From Amylostereum areolatum (Eukaryota; Basidiomycota; Agaricomycetes; Russulales; Stereaceae), in assembly GCA_012932865.1 (NCBI GenBank), contig SAXG01000024.1, positions 646,083 through 710,082 on the forward strand: a DNA stretch of 64,000 bases, written 5' to 3'. The notes beneath the pieces are model-generated. The model had not been told where the DNA came from, searched no databases, and saw only the letters and a program-made list of their open reading frames with translations. The position numbers and the translations under genes are program-made. Numbering within the stretch: position 1 is the first letter of the stretch; every line of letters begins with the position of its first letter. Below, one piece after another: positions 43,436 through 54,025 of this stretch.

Positions 43436-44754
43436 GAGAGTCAGCACATCTAGGCCCCACGGCGTTGATACTTAACGGCGACGGCACTTCGCAAGATCAC
43501 CTCAACCTCATCATTTGAATTGCACATCCATAGCCAGGTCCACTTTCCAGATGCGCGTCTCGCGTTGCTAATGTCTCACTATTTGACACTACTCCACGCA
43601 CCCCCAACATAACCTCAAACGATCCCCCCTGACCCCGCCGCTTTCCGTCTAAAAGGTATTCGGTCAGCCCGCCCCAAATTCCAGACCTCGATACTTAAGT
43701 ACTTACCTCCCGATCCTCCAACGTAGCCCTCCACCTTCCTCACCTCCGCCCTACACGTTTTGCTAGCCTCCGTGAGCAATGAAAACGTGATGTCATTGCC
43801 TTTGCGCACTTTCCGATGAGATCCAAGTGCACTAAGGTAAATCTCCACGCACCAGATCGTCCGCCGATATTTGGCATCCGCGCGTCCATGACAGAAAGCC
43901 CATTGTTGGGCCCTGGAATTGGACGGTCGAGTCAGGACACCCGTGACAAAGACGGAGTGCGAACCCGACAAGCTTCTGCACAAAGGCAGAAGTCCACAAT
44001 GCAAACGAGGCCAGGCCTTGGAGGATGGAGGACGGGCGGCACTGGGGAAAGGAAAGGACAGCCAGAGTAGTGCTGGTATGAGGGACGGTCTTGGTCGTGG
44101 CGTCGCGACTTCCGGTTTGAAAGCGAACAAGCAGACCACGTGCTACTGCCGCATTTGGTCTTAGGTACTTGATCCGGGGTATACTTAAATGTATCTAAAA
44201 ACCTAATTAATTCAAACGCAGACCACGTGCACTGTTTGAGCGCCAAAAGCTCTGACATAATTCCAACCCACGCGCGTCGCCTTGGGCGTCCCCTTTGGCA
44301 ATTAAGCCCTTACCCACAGACGTCCACAGTCCCCCACGCGGTCCTACACCATATCCCCCTCCCGCTCTCCTGCCCGGGACCTTTGTGCACCTTCTGCTCG
44401 CGCAGAAACTCAGACGCAATCTACTGCTTTTTAGCAGTGGCGCGTTCGTGTGGTGGCACATCCTCGACCTGGACACTCCTGCCGCCTTTTCCAGGCCTCC
44501 CCCGGGCCCTTCTTGTGCGTATATCACACTCTCCCCCCGACCCCCGACCCCTCGCCCCCTTCTGCTCGCGCAGAAAACGATCTCTTTCCTCCCGTACAGC
44601 TCCCCCGCTCTCCGGCCTGCCTCCTCCCGTCCTTCCCACCAAATATCAGATCACCTTCACGGATTCTGTGCGTATATCCATACCCATATGATCTCCGGCC
44701 AACCTCGCTCATTGTCCGACTCGTACCACGCTCCCAGCCCTCAACATCGATACC
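43436..44754. other. Intergenic region upstream of KDZ and orphan gene
   Basis: No convincing gene. CCTTCTGCTCGCGCAGAAA, which contains an inverted repeat, occurs near 44391 and 44559, and the flanking 160 bp are loosely repeated. ORFs here (for example minus 44139-43615) have no recognisable domain. Confidence 0.4.
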
Positions 44755-45436
44755 ATGTCCTCGCACTCTGCAGCCACGTCGACCACAAATCCCCAGCCAG
44801 CATTCGGCAGCACCTCTGACCCGTCCATGTATGTCTTTTTGCTCGCTCGATGTCACCGTCGCTGAAGCCCTCCTCAGTGAGGCCCAGTCCCTGAACCTCC
44901 CCCCGCCCGAGCCCCTGAACCTCGCCGACCTCACCATTTTGCAATCCGAGTCGTTCCCCAAGTTCGATCCCGCGAAGGTTCGCTTCCGAGCGACCAATTG
45001 CTTCGTGATCGGCGAGGCGCCCCACTCCCGCGGTCTGTTCTACATCACCTCGCCCAACGCGTTCTGGCTCCCCGAGCTGCCGTGGCATGCCCCCGGGGAC
45101 ATCTTCACATACTTCAGCGATGGCATGCTTGGCGTTCACGAGTACACCAAATGGCCCCAGATATGGGATATCAAAGAGCCCCACTTGGTTGTCGCACCTT
45201 TGCATCCTGCAGTGCGCCCATCAGCAAAGTCGGCTGAGCTTCGCGATGCATGGCCAGGGCCTCACGATGCATCGCGAGACCCACCATGCCACCACGCGCC
45301 GATGATGCCACCATGCACCACTGGTGCACCTGCCGGTTCCACCATATCCGCTATATCCTACCATACTGGTGGAATCTGGCCAGTATGGTACGGCTGTTTG
45401 ATGCATGGCGAGGTTGGTGGGGATCGGTCGGGATAG
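44755..45436 (+). CDS. Orphan protein, two exons
   Basis: Not recognised. ATG 44755 opens MSSHSAATSTTNPQPAFGS. A 49-nt intron (GTATGT...CTCAG) joins it in frame to EAQSLNLPPPEPLNLADL and a globular-looking stretch: FRATNCFVIGEAPHSRGLFY, then FWLPELPWHAPGDIFTYFS, then HEYTKWPQIWDIKEPHL. The last 80 residues are irregular (45220-45420 contains inverted repeats around CCACCATG and CACTGGTG) and may not belong to the ancestral protein. A start in the alternative frame further upstream is less attractive because it runs through low-complexity DNA. Confidence 0.45.
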
Positions 45437-45646
45437 AATAGTTCACAATGCAGTTTATTTCACAAAAATACAGGTTATTGAATTGCTACTGGTTTATGTA
45501 ATACAAATCTAGCGAGAGGACAATATAGAATGCGATGAGGCGAGATGAGAGCTTGAGAACCGGCAATACAGCGATGAGAGCAACATGACAGCGAGACGGA
45601 AATGAGAGAACCCGAGGAGAGCAAAGTCCGTGTTCATCATAAATAC

Positions 45647-47678
45647 TCACCGCTTCTTCGTGGTCTTCGCTTTCTTGGGGAGGGGGGCATCCTTCGCGAC
45701 CTTGCCCGGACGCTTGTTTGCAGGCCCATTGGTAGACCTCGTTGTCCGAGTCGCCGGAGGGGGAGATGGTGTATGTTCCGTGAGTGGACTTGGTAAGTCT
45801 TGGGGTGCGAAAACCTCGAGCGAAACGTCGGGGGTTGGTTGCGGCGAAGACGACCGAGCCGCTGGGTAGTTGCCGCGCAGAGCAAGCATCCCGGAGCTAT
45901 TACCCGCAGGTGGTGGAGGACGACGCGCCGGCAGTATGTCTGGAGGGAAGACTTGAATGGAACCAGTTGGGACGGCCACCAGCGTAGCCGGTGCAGATAG
46001 TATGTCGGTGGATCCTGGAGCCATTGCGTCCAGTGCAGGAGGTGGGGCTATCGACGGCGGTGGCAACGTTATGGATGTGTTGGAAGCAGAGAAAAGAGAA
46101 AAACACGTACCTTCTTTTTCTTTACGTGCGTTGGAACGTGCAGCTCGGAGTCCGACCATTATTTCCCAGCAGGTGGGTTCCGCCTGTTGCGCAACAACCT
46201 GGACACGCTCTTCTTCGTCCTCGATTCCGTCCGCGGTCCCGAGGATGTGCCTGTATGAGCGCGTGAGTGGTCCAACGGTAAGTACAACTGACACTGTTAC
46301 TTACAAGTTCCACACCGCTTTGACATGGCAGGTGAACTCGTCATCGGGGTCGTCTTCGAGGCTGGACACGATGCAGTTGTACAGCGTCACATACGAGTAC
46401 GGCTCCACATCTGTGTTCGATCCGATTTTCTTGCTTCCAGTTGCTTCGATGGGGGTCCACGTTTCGAAGGAGGATGCGGCAAAGCGAGTCTAGAATTCAA
46501 CGGTCAGTATATGCGCTCGGTTTTGTGTACAACGGAACATACCTGGACTATGACGGACGCGATATGATACCCATCGATTTTGCGTACGTTGTTAGCCTTC
46601 AGGTTGCCGCGCAGACCCTGAGGATTGAAGCCTTCCCGTATTGTCGCTTTTCCAGTGAAAATGAGACGGCCAGCCTGTAACAGGGTTGAGTGAGCGCACT
46701 AGAGCTGAGGGCGAACAGCATTTACTACCTTGAGAATGGAAGCAGACTGGAACAGTCCCGCCTCAGGGTTTTTGGGGTTAAAAACACCGTCCTTGTACAG
46801 GCCGAGCGGGTATCGGTCACCCTCGACAGGAATCCGCCCGTCGCGAAGCATTTTCCGGCCACTAATGATGGGTGAGGACGCATAGGATGAGAGGAGAAGG
46901 TGAAGCATACATTATTGGGTCTTCGTCGTACAGACTTATATCTTCTGCGGGGCAAAGCCAACGCGCGAGATCGGGATGGTTGGTGCCTCGGGTTTTCTTG
47001 GAGTGCGTCAATGGTGGATCTAACAGTGAGTCGACCCCGTTTGCGCAGGGGAATAAATCCAATACGGCCCGAAGATTTGCCGTGTCTTCACCGCGGGCAT
47101 TCTGAGCTCTCTTTGTGATCTGGGAACAGTTCAGCAAGTTCAGGAGGAGTACATGCGCATATATGCATACCTTTGTGATTACCCGGTCCAACGACGTCGA
47201 GGACGGCATGCTGACGATAAATTCACGCAGACCTGGAACACACTCGAGGATGCGTGGATAGACGCAGCGGAACCGATTTTTGCGCGCTGTGGACCTGTCG
47301 AAAAAAAGATAAGCAAGGGTCGTCTGGTGCGGGGAGAAGAGGAACGCACATATTGAGACCATCTGGTTGTAGACTATGATCAGAGGCTTCGAGACGAGAG
47401 CCGACTCGGATGATCTCTCCAATGTCATCGTATAGTGTTGCACCTCGGGGAATCCAACGCGCACGGACAATGTCAACAGCATCCTCTAAAGTGGACCTGA
47501 TAAAATGCGGTAAGTGTTGCCTGTCCTCAAGAGAGAACCCAATAAAACTTGCTCTGTGCTTTTTGGGGGGGAAACCTCCACAGGAAAAGTGGGAGGAGAG
47601 GTAGGCATTGAGTGCAGGATGTGGTGAAGACAAAGAGATATTTCGGAGTCCGCCAATGGACGACGCGTCAAATGGCAC
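45647..47678 (-). CDS. DUF6698-like protein, multi-exon
   Basis: Minus-strand gene. Recognisable blocks in order: STLEDAVDIVRARWIPRG, then CVPGLREFIVSMPSSTSLD, then LRAVLDLFPCANGVDSLLDP with RGTNHPDLARWLCP, then GRKMLRDGRIPVEGDRYPLG and FNPKNPEAGLFQSASILK, then FTGKATIREG, then YVTLYNCIVSSLEDDPDDEF with YRHILGTADG. A polar tail ends KDAPLPKKAKTTKKR at 45647. The charged block, LCP, GLY-like and FTG-(P/K)-A pattern resembles DUF6698 proteins of Agaricomycetes, whose function is unknown. Introns are about 50 nt, with borders approximate. The basic C-terminus could be a nuclear signal. Confidence 0.55.
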
Positions 47679-47817
47679 CGTGAGTCACGTGATCGAGTTT
47701 GGGACATCGTGTCCCAAAGTCGTTACCGCAAGTTCAACATTCAACACTTCTATTTTCCTTGCACCTCTCATCACCACATCCCTCAACTATTTATCTTATC
47801 TATCACTGTGCTCTATA

Positions 47818-50800
47818 ATGGACATCTACAATGACCTCCAGTGTGTAGGATGCAACAAATCCGACTTCAATAGCATGCGCAGCCTCAACAACCACAAAAA
47901 GCGGTGTACTCAATATCTCTCAATGACGGATACAACGGCGAACATGCAAAAGCGGGCTCAGGAGGATGATGCAAATGGTAGCATCTCAAAACGTGCGAGG
48001 GTAGAAGAAGGAGTGGGATACAGGGAGGCAGAGGAGATGGACACGCTCGAGGTACATTCGTGTAGCTGTCTCGTGAACAACGGTATATATTGACTACTTC
48101 CTGACTAGAATTCTGCTACTATACAAGAGCCTGATACTTCTGTACCTCCCCAATCACCACCTTTTATCCCCCCTCCAGCTGTTGCTACTTTCGTCTCCGT
48201 GCGATCAGGACGCGCAGTGGCCTTTCCTGCACGCTTCCAGGACTTCTTGCCAAGTTCAAGGACTCCACTTCAACATATTCCAAAGATAATTCCAGCGAGC
48301 CATCGTCATCGAACCCCCGAGCAAGAAGAATCACCAGAACCTGAGCTGTCGCGTGCGGAAACACCACCTACTGCGCCGATTCCTGTCCAAATGGTGCCAG
48401 ACGGTTTCGGCATCTTTTGCATTTACCCCCAGGCTCCGATGCTCGACCCCTTCGAATCTCAGTCCCTCAGTGATGTCTGCGACTCTACCAACCTTCGCAC
48501 CGCCAACCTCTCTCCCGCCCCGGTACCTGTCCCTAAGCCCGATCCCAAAGACGATACAACATTCTATGCCCCTTTCAGCAATCCCACAGCGGCAACCATG
48601 ATGGTCTGGGGAGGCACCGAGTCCTCCAACAAGTCCGCCGCTCAGGTCCAGCGACTCGCACGGATGCTGGGTCAATGTGAAGAAGATCCAGCCGCGTTGG
48701 CACACAATTTGGCGGGATTGAGCGTCCCTGCGGAGCAACTACGCATGGATCGTTATCTCTCCGACCCCAAGACATGTCTAGAGGAACGCGATGGGTGGAC
48801 ACGTTCAACTATCAAGATTCGCCTGCCATGCGACGGGGTGAAGCAGAAAGAACAAGATGCCCCTGAGCTTGTAATCGACAATGTATACCACCGCGACATC
48901 GTTGACATCATCCGCACAACGTTTGAGAGCGACACGGCGCGCACGTTCCACATGACCCCTTTCGAGGAGTTCTGGCAGCCCTCACCAGACGAGCCCGCAC
49001 GTCGTGTTTATTCTGAGGTCTACAGCGCAACCGCGATGCTGGACGCATACGCAGAGGTACAAGCCCTCCCTCATGCACCTGGAGACGACCTGGAACGTGT
49101 AGTAGCTGGGATGCTCTGCGCATCAGACTCTACGCACCTAGCGAGTTTTGGCTCCGCCGCCCTCTGGCCAATCTACAAGTGGTACGGCAACCAATCAAAG
49201 TATACACGCTGCAAACCTACTTGCAACGCGTGCAAACACCTAGCACATATTACTTCGGTATGGGAACTCGGGCTATGTTTTGCCCACCTGGACTTATCTC
49301 GAGATGACAGCTCCCCGACGACATACAGGAGACATTCATCAAACATTTCGGCAAGCCTGCGACGGCCGCGATGCTCGCACATTGCAAACGAGAGATGGTA
49401 CACGCCATATGGGAATTGCTTCTCAACGAGCGATTCATGGACGCATACCGCAATGGGATCGTCATTCGCTGCGGAGATGGTGTCGTGCGCCGGATTTACC
49501 CCCGGTTTCTTATATACTCAGCTGACTACCCAGAGAAGTGAGTGCGCCTCGGCTTGCAAACGGAAACTATCTAATTTGATCTCTGCAGGGTACTCCTTGT
49601 GAGCATCAAGATGCTCGGTAACCGTCTATGCCCACGCTGTCTTGTGGAGAAGTACCAAGTTGTCCGAATGGGCATGAAGTCAGACATGCGTGTCCGCCAT
49701 GACAAACCTCGAGCCGACGACCATGCACGCCAAACTGCTGTTCGCCTTGCGCGCGGCATGATGTTTGAATCCGGCCTTGCGATCAACTCCAAGCGCGTGC
49801 AAGATTGGCTGGCACCAAACTCCATTGTACCCACTCGGGTGCGTTGCTTTTTGTGCACGTCCTTACCAGTTATTGATGCAAAGGTTAGAATGCATTCTCG
49901 ACAGCGCTAGCACCGCACGGCTTTGACTACCACAAGATGTTCTCGATCGATCTCCTTCACGAGTTTGAGCTCGGCGTTTGGAAGTCCATTCTGATTCATC
50001 TCATCCGCTTGCTGGACGCGGCAGGGGGAGATCGCATGCAAACATTCAATATGCGGTACGTATTATCTTTGATTGCCTCATCAAAGCTAAACGGATAACA
50101 GATTCCGTCTCGTCCCAACATTCCAACGCGATACCATCCGTCGTTTTCACCACAACGTCTCGGGACTCAAGAAGCTTGCTGCCCGTGACTTTGCAGACAT
50201 ATTGCAGGTAAGCCACAGTTCGCTATCTCGTATCCGCTGGAGATAACGATAAACGCATAGTGCATCATTCCCGTCTTTGAGGGCCTTATGGACGCTCCCC
50301 ACGACAAAATCATCTCCAACATGCTGTTCCACCTTGCTACCTGGCATGCCTACGCAAAGCTACGACTCCACACCGAAACAACGCTCACTTTCTTCCGTGA
50401 AGTGACAACAGCCCTCGGAGACGCGGTACGGAAGTTTAAAAAGGAAACATGCTCCGTCTTCATTACACGAGAACTCCCTCATGAGACCGCCGCACGCGGA
50501 CGCCGCCACACCGCTCTTGTCAAGATCAATCCTTCCTCAGGTGCCGTCCTCAACCCATCGCGCGCGTACAAGCCCTTCAATCTCGAGACGTACAAGTGGC
50601 ATTCACTTGCCGACTACCCCGACTCGATACCCATGTTTGGTACAACCGACAACGGATCAACACAGACAGTAAGTTTGACTTGCTTTCGTTATACCACATA
50701 CCAGTCAGTAACGGGCACCGCAGAGCGAGCTCGAACATCGCAAAGCGACACGGCATTTTGTTCGCACCAACAAACAAAACATTCCGGCTCAGATTGCGAA

Positions 50801-52073
50801 GCAGGACGCACGGGAGCGGTTGCTCCTCATTGTTGGAAAGCGGCTGGACCGCCATGTGACGGAGCGAGAAAGTACAAAGACCCCCAAAAAGCGCAAGCGC
50901 AAGCAGATCTTCGAGCACCTTCCACCCACCGACCCTGCTACACACTACCACATATCTGAGAAGGCGACAGATCACCTGAGCATTGCTCCTTGGCTTAGGA
51001 AACACCAAGGGGACCCCGCGCTGAAGGTATGCTTCCTAACCACAACGAGTTGGCCACGACTGATTGGGAACTTGATCAGGATTTCCTCGACCTCCTTCGG
51101 GACCACGTCCTTGCGCGGCTCTTGGGGCAGGAGTACGACGGCGACGAGCACCCTTTTACCGACGAACAGCGAGAAACAATCATCTTCGTCAATGATACGC
51201 TCTACCAACACCGCGTCCTCCGCATCAACTATACAACATACGACCTCCGGCGTAAGCAAGACACTGTCAACCCACGCACACACGCCGATGTGATGGTTCT
51301 GTCACCGGAGGACGACGAAACCCACGTCCCTTACTGGTTTGCACGTGTCCTGGATATCTTCCATCTTGATGTCATCCACCGCGGACCTCTCTCGAAGTCA
51401 GAGAATCCTCAGCGTCTTGACGTTCTCTGGGTTCGGTGGCTCGGCTTGAATACAGAAAAGGCGGTGAAAGGCGGCTGGGGGGAAAAGCGACTGCACGGCG
51501 TCAGTTTCATCCCTGAACACGACCATGCGCCCTTCGGATTCCTCAATCCAGACCAGGTCATTCGCGCCGTGCAGCTTATACCCGCCTTTGCACACGGACA
51601 GACCAATCGGTGCCTTGGACCATCAATTGCCCGTGCGCCAAAGGAGAAGGACCTGGACTGGGAAATGTTCCGTGTGTGCATGTGAGTAAATCAAGCCAGT
51701 GTTCCGTTCAAGGGCTCCAACTGACGCACCCTATAGCTTCGTTGAATGCGACGCCTTCATGAGGTTCCGCGGGGGCGGCGTCGGTCACCTGGGCACTTGA
51801 CACCTCAACCTGGATCTAGAGCAAGAGCACCACCGGAACCCCGACGCCCTGCGCGTGCCACAGACTGGGAGTGCCCTCGATGAACCACTGACATTCGACG
51901 ACCAGGCTGACAAAGACGATGAGGCCATGTTCGATTTTTTGAACAGCCTCCGTCCTCACAACGAAGGCATGGGCGACACGACAGAGGGATCGCAGGGTCA
52001 GGACAAAGGGGGCGGGGGCTACGACGAGGAGCTCGGTGATGAAGACGACGAAGACAACGAGGACAACGACGAA

Positions 52074-52105
<32 letters not shown>

Positions 52106-52199
52106 CGAGGACGACGAGGACGACGATTTTTACGAGGGCAACGAGGCGGGGGCAGAGACAGACGAGAGCATCCTCGCAAGGGAGGGCTTTACTTATTAA
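47818..52199 (+). CDS. Plavaka-type transposase (CACTA-related), nearly intact
   Basis: A multi-exon plus-strand gene. The N-terminal zinc finger is CVGCNKSDFNSMRSLNNHKKRC. After a linker comes the Plavaka core: FEEFWQPSPDEPARRVYSEVYS, LDAYAEVQALP, ASDSTHLASFGSAALWPIYK (candidate first Asp), GNQSKYTRCKPTCNACKHLAHI, LGNRLCPRCLVEK, FSIDLLHEFELGVWK (candidate Asp/Glu) and RFHHNVSGLKKLAARDFADILQ. A late module has MVLSPEDD, PYWFARVLDIFHLDV and VLWVRWLG, then MRFRGGGVGHLGT. A TGA at 51798-51800 is followed in frame by an Asp/Glu-rich tail to 52199, usual for the family, so one stop splits tail from body. At least eight introns. Element ends were not identified. Confidence 0.8.
52012..52135. repeat. 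GAC/GAG-rich low-complexity tract
   Basis: It encodes the acidic tail of the Plavaka transposase (mostly Asp and Glu) and is repeat-like at DNA level. Confidence 0.6.
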
Positions 52200-52761
52200 C
52201 AGAGGTGTGCTCTCTGTGTCTCATATGTTCCTCTCAGTACTCACCCCCCATACGGGACTATGCCTCAACCCGGCTCTCCCTCTGTCCCTCCCTTCCCCAT
52301 CCTCTAGTGCGTGTTGAAGCCTGCGGATGAGTCTCGCCCAGGCACTGGCGCGGCGGACGCGCGCACTCTTTCAGCCTTTCTACCAACTACACTGGCACCC
52401 CACGGTCAAATTGAAGCCCCCAAGCGGCTGCTGGTTCATGAGGGTATATTAGCGAAGGTGAACAGCATGTACATGTATTATAGAACCATTGTATCTCCGC
52501 TGCGTACTGTACATGAGCCCCCCGACGCCATCTCCAGCGGAGGGACGCGGCGCAAGCGAGTTGCATTGTGCTCGCAGCGACGGCGTGGCCGTGCCTCCCG
52601 ATGCATGGTCTGGCATGGCAGGTTTGACTGGTGCTGAGAATAAGCGCCCATGTTCAGCCGACTTTGCTGATGCCGTGGCATTCCCCACCAGGCTCACCCC
52701 CGCGCGCCCCTTCCCCTCACCCCCACCCCAACCCCCACTTATCGCAAGCCCTTCGCCTCCT
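52200..52761. other. Intergenic region downstream of Plavaka
   Basis: No gene is supported with confidence. It may contain the right end of the Plavaka element and upstream exons of the gene disrupted by element 3. Confidence 0.3.
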
Positions 52762-52988
52762 ACATCCATCTCGAGGAAGACGTCGACTTCTTGTTCTGCG
52801 ATTTCATGCCTCGATGGTGGGCAAAGGTCCTAGACACCGCCGCCGGACCTCTCGGCCGCGTCGACAAGGCGCTCTCAACACAAATCGACTCCATGGTCTC
52901 CGACAAGTCATTGTGGGCGCTTCAGTATGCGCAGGCCCTCTATCCACAATCGGACGACCCCTCTCGCCGCTATGTTTATCAACAAATC
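52762..52988 (+). pseudogene. Exon of an unrecognised gene cut by element 3 (left part)
   Basis: An open frame after an AG reads FASYIHLEEDVDFLFCDFMPRWW, then VLDTAAGPLGRVDKALSTQ, then SDDPSRRYVYQQI, and runs without a stop into the element 3 5' LTR at 52989. It looks like genuine coding sequence with a globular composition, but I know no family. The continuation is probably at 60086-60446. The gene start was not found. Confidence 0.45.
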
Positions 52989-53408
52989 TGTCACGGATCG
53001 CTCCATTTCTCTCTTCGTTTGCAGACCTCGTACACGCGACGCGTCACGGCACATGACTTTCCCTTGCATCACATGCTTCAACGACGTCATTGCCCGGACT
53101 TCCGAGCGGGGTTCCGCATCCTTGTCTATGACATCATTGCTCCGGACCTTTGTCCTCCGCCCCATGACTCCTTTCTTATTGTTCCCCCCGCTCGCACCAC
53201 TATTGCATCGCATCGCACCATCGTACCCACTTGTATATAAGGACAGTGTTTCTCTTCCCTTTTCCCTAGACTGTCCATCTCGTCATACGGTACTGTAGCG
53301 CACGTTGCACTACCCTAGACCCCGGCACTCTCGAATCTATTTTCTTCTCGCTCCTCCCATCGTCGCGACTTAGGCGGTTCATCGGTCTCATAAACTGCGT
53401 TTCTGACA
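52989..53408 (+). repeat. Element 3 5' LTR (420 bp)
   Basis: TGTCA...TGACA ends, TATA box 53234-53241. It is followed by CCTGGACAGTC, the same as after the element 1 LTR, where the primer binding site should lie. Confidence 0.92.
53234..53241 (+). promoter_or_regulatory. TATA box of element 3 5' LTR
   Basis: TATATAAG at the same offset as in the element 1 LTR and the 3' LTR (59911-59918). No ATG occurs between here and about 53650, so the transcript leader and most of ORF0 lack an AUG. Confidence 0.6.
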
Positions 53409-53476
53409 CCTGGACAGTCTACCCCTACGCCTACCTCGCACCCCTCTCTCCATCTACCTCTGCCATCTCCACGACG

Positions 53477-54025
53477 TTAAAAACCCCCACCACGGACCTC
53501 CCGAACGCACCGGTTTTCCTCCCGTTCAACGGAAAGCCGATCACCCCCCGCGACGACGCACCACTCCCCTACCCTTGGTCCGACGCCGTCACCGTCAACT
53601 GCCTCGTCCCCGTACAGAACCTCTGCAAGAAAGATCCCTGGACCGCGCATGGCCTCAACTTCCGCATCTTCGAGTGGAGGTGGCACAAGGATCACGGTAC
53701 TGTCGTCCTTGCCCTATACGTCCGGATCACCACGTGCATCAACATAGATCTCGAACGCCTTGAATTCACCCTCCACGCCCCCACCTACCACACGTACCTC
53801 ATCCAGGACGCCCCCAACCCGATCCTCCAAACCAGTTTCACCTCCGTCTCCCAGTTTAACCGCCGGACCCCCGAATCCACCCCGCCACCAGTCCTCCGTC
53901 CCACCATCAAGGGTAAGACCCTTCGTCGCCGCCACCACGAACATAAGATCCGCCAGGCAGTAAAAGCCGGCTACCTCACCAAGAAACTCCTCGGCTGTCG
54001 CCCCATCGCGGCGGACTTCTTCTAG
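53477..54025 (+). CDS. Element 3 ORF0: AUG-less leader ORF ending at conserved TAG
   Basis: 182 codons from the point of homology with element 1 ORF0. The frame is actually open upstream, through the primer site into the LTR, to about 53266. There is no in-frame ATG. The C-terminal third is strongly conserved with element 1 (TIKGKTLRRRH, EHKIRQAVKAGYL, ADFF, then TAG 54023-54025). The frame beyond TAG is open and continues as Gag, so a read-through product or a splice acceptor (pyrimidine run plus TAG) are both possible. Function unknown. Confidence 0.55.
   Translation, partial: LKTPTTDLPNAPVFLPFNGKPITPRDDAPLPYPWSDAVTVNCLVPVQNLCKKDPWTAHGLNFRIFEWRWHKDHGTVVLALYVRITTCINIDLERLEFTLHAPTYHTYLIQDAPNPILQTSFTSVSQFNRRTPESTPPPVLRPTIKGKTLRRRHHEHKIRQAVKAGYLTKKLLGCRPIAADFF

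Noticed and set aside
43984..44000. GGCAGAAGTCCA resembling the arm start of the foldback elements
   Set aside because: No CACTG end, no inverted partner and no 3-bp duplication nearby; probably chance.
44450..44754. N-terminal extension of the orphan ORF upstream of 44755
   Set aside because: It runs through Pro/Ser-rich repeated DNA in all frames; the spliced model from ATG 44755 is simpler.
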